Origin: Trueperaceae bacterium
GTDB lineage: Bacteria; Deinococcota; Deinococci; Deinococcales; Trueperaceae
DNA: 62,194 nucleotides
Reading direction: 5' to 3'
Assembly: GCA_011390455.1 (NCBI GenBank)
Contig: JAABSI010000008.1
Location: 1-62,194, forward strand
In this document: positions 60,871 to 62,194 of the stretch, piece after piece
How positions within the stretch are numbered: position 1 is the first letter of the stretch
Layout of the letters: each line of letters starts with the position of its first letter
Program-made: the position numbers and the translations under genes
The notes under the pieces: generated by a model
The model's input: the letters and a program-made list of their open reading frames with translations, nothing else
Databases searched by the model: none
Told to the model about the DNA's origin: nothing

Positions 60871-62106
60871 TCAGGGCGCGCAGTCGAGCGCCGCCATGGC
60901 TTCGGCGAGGGCGGCGGTCTCGAACGACCAGTACGCCTCGGCCACCGCCACGCCGTCGCCGGTCAGGACCGCCTCGAGGTCCTCGAAGGCCTCGAGCGCG
61001 CGCAGGATGCCCAGCTCGTCCTCGTCGTACCGGACGAAGCCGGCGGCCCCGACGTCGTCGGTGTACACGCCCAGCTCCGCGTAGCCGACCTCGAGGCCGT
61101 CGACGTAGAGCACCAAGGTCGCGCTCTCGGCGTACGAGGCGAAGGCGGGTGAGCCGAGCTCGACGACGAAGCCGTTGTCGCCGCCGCCCTCGGGATTGCA
61201 GAAGCCGCCGATGGCATGGAACCCGCCGTCCGAGTTCGTGTACGCGACCGCTCGCTGCGCCTCGGCGACCAACGAGTCGAGGCCGATGCGCGCAGGCAGC
61301 GGCGCGAAGTCGTCGATCGTGCCGAAGAGGCTCAGCAGACCGGTGGTCGGGTCGGTCGGGAAGGCATCGTCGAAGCCGTCGCCGAGGGCGGGCGGCCCGT
61401 CCGCGAAGGGGTCGACCGGCGCAGCCGGCGCCGCGAACGGATCGGGGGCGGTCGGGGCGTCGGCGAACGGGTCGACCGGAACCACCGGCGCATCGGCGAA
61501 GGGGTCGTCGGCATCGGGTTCGACGGGCACGATCGGGGCGCCCGCGAAGGGATCGCTCGCCGCCGCGACGCGCGCCGCGCAGTCGAGGTCCCCCTCGGGG
61601 AAGCCGTCGACCTCGTAGACGAAGGTGGGCTGGGCGGCGCCGGCGGCCGGGTCGGTCAGCACCCGTACGGCCAGGCTGCCGCCGCGGCGCAGGTCGTCGA
61701 GCAGCAGCGCACGCACCGCGTCGGTGGCGACGAGCACCTGGCCGACCGGGTCGGGCTCGACGGACCAGCGCGCGCTGCGGGCGGCGTCGTCGCCGCGGCG
61801 CGTGAGCACCTCGACGGAGCCGGATGCATCCACGGCCGCAGCGGGCACCACGCCCGCCCACAGGAACAGGTCGTACGCATCGGCCGCAAGCACGTCGCAG
61901 ACGACGAAGAGCCCGGTCTCCTCCTGCGTGGTACCGGCCGGGAAGCGCGCCGCCTCGACGTACGCGACGCCCGACGCGCCCTGTTGGCGCTCCGGGTACA
62001 CGCCCTCGGGATCGACCACCCACGTCGGCTGGGCGAACGCGGTGGCGGCGAACAGGAACACGCTCGCTGCGGCGAAGGGGGGGACGAGGCGTCGGAGCAT
62101 GGGCAT
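60871..62106 (-). CDS. Hypothetical secreted protein with DPFADAP repeats
   Basis: The 411-residue protein has a signal peptide (1-25, AFA cleavage). A beta-rich N-terminal domain (about 27-180) and a Pro/Asp-rich spacer with five DPFA-type repeats (185-238) follow, then a globular C-terminal domain (about 255-411) with many acidic residues and two Cys. No family was recognised. The start at 62106 has an AAAGGA site; an ATG 6 bases later is also possible. TAGTCT at 62152-62157 is a likely -10. Confidence 0.65.
   Translation of the reverse strand: MPMLRRLVPPFAAASVFLFAATAFAQPTWVVDPEGVYPERQQGASGVAYVEAARFPAGTTQEETGLFVVCDVLAADAYDLFLWAGVVPAAAVDASGSVEVLTRRGDDAARSARWSVEPDPVGQVLVATDAVRALLLDDLRRGGSLAVRVLTDPAAGAAQPTFVYEVDGFPEGDLDCAARVAAASDPFAGAPIVPVEPDADDPFADAPVVPVDPFADAPTAPDPFAAPAAPVDPFADGPPALGDGFDDAFPTDPTTGLLSLFGTIDDFAPLPARIGLDSLVAEAQRAVAYTNSDGGFHAIGGFCNPEGGGDNGFVVELGSPAFASYAESATLVLYVDGLEVGYAELGVYTDDVGAAGFVRYDEDELGILRALEAFEDLEAVLTGDGVAVAEAYWSFETAALAEAMAALDCAP
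61393..61554 (-). repeat. Five DPFADAP-type peptide repeats
   Basis: Residues 185-238 of the secreted protein contain DPFAGAP, DPFADAP twice, DPFAAPA and DPFADGP, spaced 10 to 16 residues apart. They form a flexible acidic linker between two folded domains. Confidence 0.8.
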
Positions 62107-62194
62107 CCTTTCCCGACGGTCGGTCGCCGACCGTTCGGCATGGTGCCGCCCAGACTAAGCCGGGCGCGTCACGGGGCTCTGACGCACGCCGACC

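Noticed and set aside
1..62194. CRISPR arrays, prophage genes, rRNA operons
   Set aside because: No regular direct repeats, phage structural genes or rRNA-like sequence were seen in reading the window.

Overview
The window is very GC-rich, densely coded DNA holding about 65 genes. No rRNA, tRNA, CRISPR array, insertion sequence or prophage was seen, and no gap longer than about 300 bases lacks a gene. Two features suggest the source. It is a diderm, because it has TolC-type outer-membrane proteins and periplasmic adaptors. At least 18 genes also carry a TAnnnT -10 box only 5 to 7 bases before the start codon, which implies leaderless mRNAs. Together with a CarH-like B12 domain and a DUF4342 protein this fits Deinococcota, perhaps the Truepera lineage. 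That assignment is inference, not proof.

Layout. 1-12,260: a membrane sensor cut by the window edge, a Xer-like tyrosine recombinase, acetyltransferases, a TetR regulator, an ATPase, an exported LCCL-domain protein, a Fur-type regulator, a metallo-beta-lactamase-fold protein ending inside a dif-like site (11,409-11,436), a 59-residue membrane protein and a cupin. 12,260-18,560: a DUF1028 protein, a multi-GAF HD-GYP phosphodiesterase, the cysE-cysM cysteine pair and a methyltransferase. 18,590-25,150: a complete ribose operon (rbsR-K-A-C-B, an amidotransferase-like gene, rbsD) with a textbook promoter and a palindromic operator. 25,200-31,330: anmK and a serine hydrolase, divergent from a peptide-type ABC transporter that lacks ATPase genes; this may be cell-wall recycling.

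31,370-38,030: a five-gene MacB-type efflux operon with two successive TolC-like genes, followed by an EamA transporter. 38,070-39,740: a free-standing CarH-like B12 domain overlapping a diguanylate cyclase gene, the most interesting candidate system here. 39,750-44,160: the sodium-pumping decarboxylase oadGAB with a biotin ligase gene just upstream. 44,290-50,630: a dehydrogenase, a two-component system split by an oppositely oriented deacetylase-like gene, a secreted helical protein, two tandem 72-residue membrane proteins, a long perfect palindrome, and a DUF4342 pair. 50,750-62,110: a shortened MalT-like regulator, a DUF302 gene with a CsoR/CstR-like operator, pgi, a phosphoribosyltransferase, a lipid-kinase-like gene, a baeRF-like gene, two AEC transporters, an M20 amidohydrolase and a repeat-containing secreted protein.

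The genes are mostly housekeeping and accessory metabolism. Two themes join them. Cyclic-di-GMP signalling is represented by the HD-GYP protein and the B12-linked GGDEF protein. Transport-coupled metabolism is represented by the ribose, muropeptide-like, efflux and sodium-pump loci. Start codons were chosen mainly from leaderless -10 boxes, Shine-Dalgarno sequences and 4-base stop/start overlaps.
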